A stretch of DNA of 64,000 bases from NCBI GenBank assembly GCA_965224575.1, contig CBDCZQ010000006.1, forward strand, positions 2,852,001 through 2,916,000, read 5' to 3'. The position numbers were made by a program, and so were the translations under genes. The notes below the pieces were generated by a model, which saw only the letters and a program-made list of their open reading frames with translations, did not search any database and was not told where the DNA came from. The DNA comes from QPIN01 sp965224575 (GTDB lineage Bacteria; Pseudomonadota; Gammaproteobacteria; Methylococcales; Methylomonadaceae). Shown here piece by piece: positions 61,220 through 64,000 of the stretch (positions are counted from its first letter, which is position 1; the number at the start of each line of letters is the position of its first letter).

Positions 61220-63289
61220 ATGGAAACAAACGAATTAGAAAACCCAGAATACTACATTAATCGAGAATTAAGTTTAATGGAATTTAATGACAGGGTATTA
61301 GCACAGGCAAGAGACGAAGAAATACCTTTGCTTGAGCGGTTAAACTATTTGTGTATCTCGAGCTCAAATCTGGATGAGTTTTTTGAAGTACGGGTTGCTA
61401 GTATTCTGCAAATGTTAAAAATGGATCCTGGTGCTGTTAGTACTGATGGGTTAACACCTAATGAACAATTGGATAAAATTTGTAATAAAGCACATGTCTT
61501 GGTTGAAGAACAATATCGAGTGCTTAATGAAATTTTACTGCCAGAATTAGAAGAACAAGATATTCGTTTTGTACGCAGGGATAAGTGGTCAACTACACAA
61601 AAAAAATGGTTAGAAAAGTTTTTTAATGTTGAATTATTACCTATATTGACACCCATGGGGCTTGATTCAGCGCACCCTTTTCCTCGAATATTAAATAAAA
61701 GTTTAAACTTTATTATTGCGATGACAGGAAAGGATGCTTTTGGACGAAATAGTGGACGAGCTATTTTACAAGTACCAAGAGCGTTACCTCGAGTCATTCA
61801 ATTACCTCAAGAAGAAACGGACAGTGGGTCTTATGATTTTGTGTTTCTATCGTCTATTATTCATGCCTTTGTCGATAAATTATTTAATGGGATGACAGTA
61901 AAAAGCTGTCATCAATTTCGAGTGACAAGAAATAGTGATTTTTTTGTTGATGAGGATGCCATAGATGACCTTCTTCACGCTGTTGAGGGCGAATTGTTAA
62001 TGCGTAATTATGGTGATGAAGTACGCATGGAAATTGATGAAAACTGTCCTGAAGAAACGACGATGTTTTTAAAGGAGCGATTTAGAATCCATGCTGACAG
62101 GGTGTTTCAAGCTAAAGGGCCTGTTAACTTAAGTCGATTACAGGCAATTAACAACTTAATTGACCGGCCTGATTTAAAATTTTCTCCATTTAATTCTTAT
62201 ATTGCCCCTCAATTAGGTCGTAAGAAGAATATATTTGATGCAATTAAAAAGCAGGATATTTTATTACATCATCCTTATGAGTCATTCAGGCCGGTAGTAG
62301 AATTTTTACGCCAAGCTGCTGTTGATCCAAATGTATTGGCTATTAAACAAACAGTTTATAGAGCAGGGGTAGACTCACCTATAGTTGCGGCGCTTGTTAA
62401 AGCTGCAAGAGCAGGAAAGGAAGTCACAGTTGTGATTGAATTACGCGCTCGATTTGATGAAAAAGAAAATATCGGTCTTGCTGCAAAGCTGCAAGAAGCT
62501 GCTGTCCATGTTGTATACGGGGTAGTTGGCTATAAAACACATGCGAAAATGTGCTTGATTTTGAGGAAAGAAGGGAAAAAATTATGTAATTATGTGCATT
62601 TAGGAACAGGTAACTATCATCCCAAAACTGCACGGTTGTATACTGATTATGGCTTGTTTTCTTGTGATAAAGAATTAGGTGAAGATGTAAGGCGTGTTTT
62701 TGCTCAATTGACTAGCTTAGGAAAGGTGACAAAATTAAATAAACTTTTACAATCACCTTTTACTTTACATAAGGGAGTATTAGATAAAATTGAAAGAGAA
62801 ATCCAAAATAAGAAAAACGGTAAATCTGCAAAAATAATAATCAAAGTGAATGCGATTGTTGAAGAAGAATCGATTCGGGCATTATATAGAGCTTCTCAGG
62901 CAGGGGTTAAAGTTAAACTAATTGTTAGAGGCGTGTGTTGTCTGCGCCCTGGCGTAAAAGGCATTTCAGAAAATATAGAAGTCCGCTCAATTATTGGGCG
63001 ATTTTTAGAGCATACGCGTGTTTATGCATTTTCAAATGATGGTGAGTGGGAGGTATATGCATCAAGTGCTGATTTAATGAATAGAAATATGTTTAGAAGG
63101 GTTGAGACTTGTTTTCCGATAGATAGTAAAAAATTACATGATAGGATTCTTCATGATCTGGATTGTTATTTAAAAGACAATAGCCAAACTTGGTTGTTAC
63201 AAAGTGATGGAACTTATTCTCAAACTAAACCAAAAAAGGGGGAAGAAGTGTATATTGTTCAAAATGAATTGTTAAAGTTTTTTCAATAA
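61220..63289 (+). CDS. ppk1: Polyphosphate kinase 1
   Basis: A 689-residue enzyme reversibly polymerising phosphate from ATP. The N-terminus YYINRELSLMEFNDRVLAQA is characteristic. Catalytic histidines lie in YKTHAKMCLILR and the second HxxxxF-type region LEHTRVYAF. IKQTVYRAGVDSPIV and TGNYHPKTARLYTDYG are also conserved. Normal length. No ppx gene is in the window. Confidence 0.97.
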   Translation: METNELENPEYYINRELSLMEFNDRVLAQARDEEIPLLERLNYLCISSSNLDEFFEVRVASILQMLKMDPGAVSTDGLTPNEQLDKICNKAHVLVEEQYRVLNEILLPELEEQDIRFVRRDKWSTTQKKWLEKFFNVELLPILTPMGLDSAHPFPRILNKSLNFIIAMTGKDAFGRNSGRAILQVPRALPRVIQLPQEETDSGSYDFVFLSSIIHAFVDKLFNGMTVKSCHQFRVTRNSDFFVDEDAIDDLLHAVEGELLMRNYGDEVRMEIDENCPEETTMFLKERFRIHADRVFQAKGPVNLSRLQAINNLIDRPDLKFSPFNSYIAPQLGRKKNIFDAIKKQDILLHHPYESFRPVVEFLRQAAVDPNVLAIKQTVYRAGVDSPIVAALVKAARAGKEVTVVIELRARFDEKENIGLAAKLQEAAVHVVYGVVGYKTHAKMCLILRKEGKKLCNYVHLGTGNYHPKTARLYTDYGLFSCDKELGEDVRRVFAQLTSLGKVTKLNKLLQSPFTLHKGVLDKIEREIQNKKNGKSAKIIIKVNAIVEEESIRALYRASQAGVKVKLIVRGVCCLRPGVKGISENIEVRSIIGRFLEHTRVYAFSNDGEWEVYASSADLMNRNMFRRVETCFPIDSKKLHDRILHDLDCYLKDNSQTWLLQSDGTYSQTKPKKGEEVYIVQNELLKFFQ

Positions 63290-64000
63290 TTTTTTTCTTC
63301 ACTGCTAGGTAAAAATAGCTTAAATATTGCGCCTCCGTCAGGATTATGCTCTGCCCAAATTTTACCCTTATGGGCAGAAACAATTTCTTGGCAAATTGAT
63401 AAACCTAATCCTGTACCACCCGCACCATTTTTAGTTTTACTACTTTGAATAAATTTATCAAAAATAGTTGAAAGCTCATCTTTAGGAATACCAAGGCCTT
63501 GATCAGATATTGAAACTAAAGCACCTTTTGTTGTTTTTGTATCCGAGCTGCGTTTCCCTAGAATAATACTGGTTTTTTCAATTTTTATTTCAATTGTTTT
63601 GTCTTGAATAGAAAATTTAATCGCATTAGTGATTAAATTACTTAAGACTTGCAGTATTTTATTTTTATCACATGCTATTGATAAAGGGTCGATAGGTTGC
63701 TTTATGATAAAGTCAATTCTTTTTTCCTTGATTGAGGCAGAGCATTCATTGTGTATCTGTTGAACTAATAAGGTTAAATCATTTTCCTCAAAATTAAAGT
63801 CTTCTTTTCCTGCTTCCAGCTTAGATAAGTCAAGAAGATCGTTTAGCAATGAAAGTAAACGTTGGCTGCTGGTCTCAATATTAGTGAGAAATTTTTGTAA
63901 CTTAACTGTTTTTTTCTCATCTAATGGCGAGCTTTTGAATTGTTTTAAACATAAAGAGGTAAAACTAATAATGCCATGCATGGGTGTTCTTAGCTCATGA
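63283..64000 (-). CDS. Sensor histidine kinase, truncated by window edge
   Basis: The minus strand is open to the window end and reads HELRTPMHGIISF at the border, so the phospho-acceptor His is present and the sensor part lies beyond 64000. The HATPase_c domain has N (LSNLITNAIKFS), G1 (SDQGLGIPKDELSTIFDKF) and G2 (GAGGTGLGLSI) boxes. No receiver domain follows at the C-terminus. It converges on ppk1, and the two genes overlap by 7 bases tail to tail. Confidence 0.93.
   Translation of the reverse strand, partial: HELRTPMHGIISFTSLCLKQFKSSPLDEKKTVKLQKFLTNIETSSQRLLSLLNDLLDLSKLEAGKEDFNFEENDLTLLVQQIHNECSASIKEKRIDFIIKQPIDPLSIACDKNKILQVLSNLITNAIKFSIQDKTIEIKIEKTSIILGKRSSDTKTTKGALVSISDQGLGIPKDELSTIFDKFIQSSKTKNGAGGTGLGLSICQEIVSAHKGKIWAEHNPDGGAIFKLFLPSSEEKNY

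Noticed and set aside
1..64000. CRISPR array or prophage
   Set aside because: The repeats found are dispersed palindromes, not regularly spaced, and no cas, integrase or phage structural genes were seen.

Overview
The window is a low-GC chromosomal stretch from a gammaproteobacterium, most likely a methylotroph or methanotroph of the Methylococcales type. The best clue is a tightly overlapping four-gene block (55942-59130) that looks like tetrahydromethanopterin biosynthesis, a cofactor of formaldehyde-oxidising bacteria. The Na+-NQR operon, AcnB, exonuclease I, PPK1 and the lysC-csrA-tRNA-Ser order are ordinary gammaproteobacterial content. No genus can be named from the sequence alone.

Layout. 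1-1800: 3' part of lysC, csrA, and tRNA-Ser, tRNA-Arg and tRNA-Asn, with a strong internal promoter and a terminator. 1965-4090: a decayed mobile-element zone, with a fic gene split by a 280-bp structured insertion (CCAG target duplication) and mixed IS1595/IS5 transposase remains. 4343-9908: an RstAB/OmpR-EnvZ-like two-component system divergent from a periplasmic operon (DUF2202 ferritin-like protein, cytochrome c'-like protein, second DUF2202 protein, PepSY-type membrane protein), with a tandem operator-like repeat between them. 10077-14931: CreA-like, pentapeptide-repeat and NIF3-like proteins, SelO, a Bcp/PrxQ peroxiredoxin and RpiA. 15096-17277: a SufR-like Fe-S regulator divergent from a truncated haemoglobin and its probable ferredoxin-type reductase.

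17695-27664 is a biosynthetic cluster: carrier protein, condensation-fold enzyme, two flavoenzymes (one halogenase-like), an AMP-forming ligase, an L,D-transpeptidase, and a ketosynthase-dehydratase-ketoreductase-ketosynthase set resembling the core of aryl polyene/xanthomonadin clusters. 27801-38119: di-haem cytochrome c peroxidase, nqrABCDEF, apbE, nqrM, a CBS-domain protein and sbcB. 38385-44046: a secreted protein, acnB and a YhiN-family flavoprotein. 44514-47852: chemoreceptor, porin and small PstS-like protein. 47959-53240: a cupin/JmjC protein, a CPBP protein, a lipoprotein, an IS30 remnant, a group II intron-like fragment and a tiny acidic ORF.

53451-55787 pairs a persulfide dioxygenase-rhodanese fusion with a chemoreceptor-type signalling protein that ends in its own rhodanese domain, an unusual architecture suggesting sulfane-sulfur sensing. 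It is followed by the H4MPT block, folP, a D-cysteine desulfhydrase/ACC deaminase family gene, ppk1 and the 3' part of a sensor kinase that runs off the window.

Three families of non-coding palindromic repeats are scattered between genes: two MITE-like families (A, three copies; B, two copies) with related centres, and a REP-like family of about 35 bp with six copies. No CRISPR array, rRNA operon or intact insertion sequence was seen.
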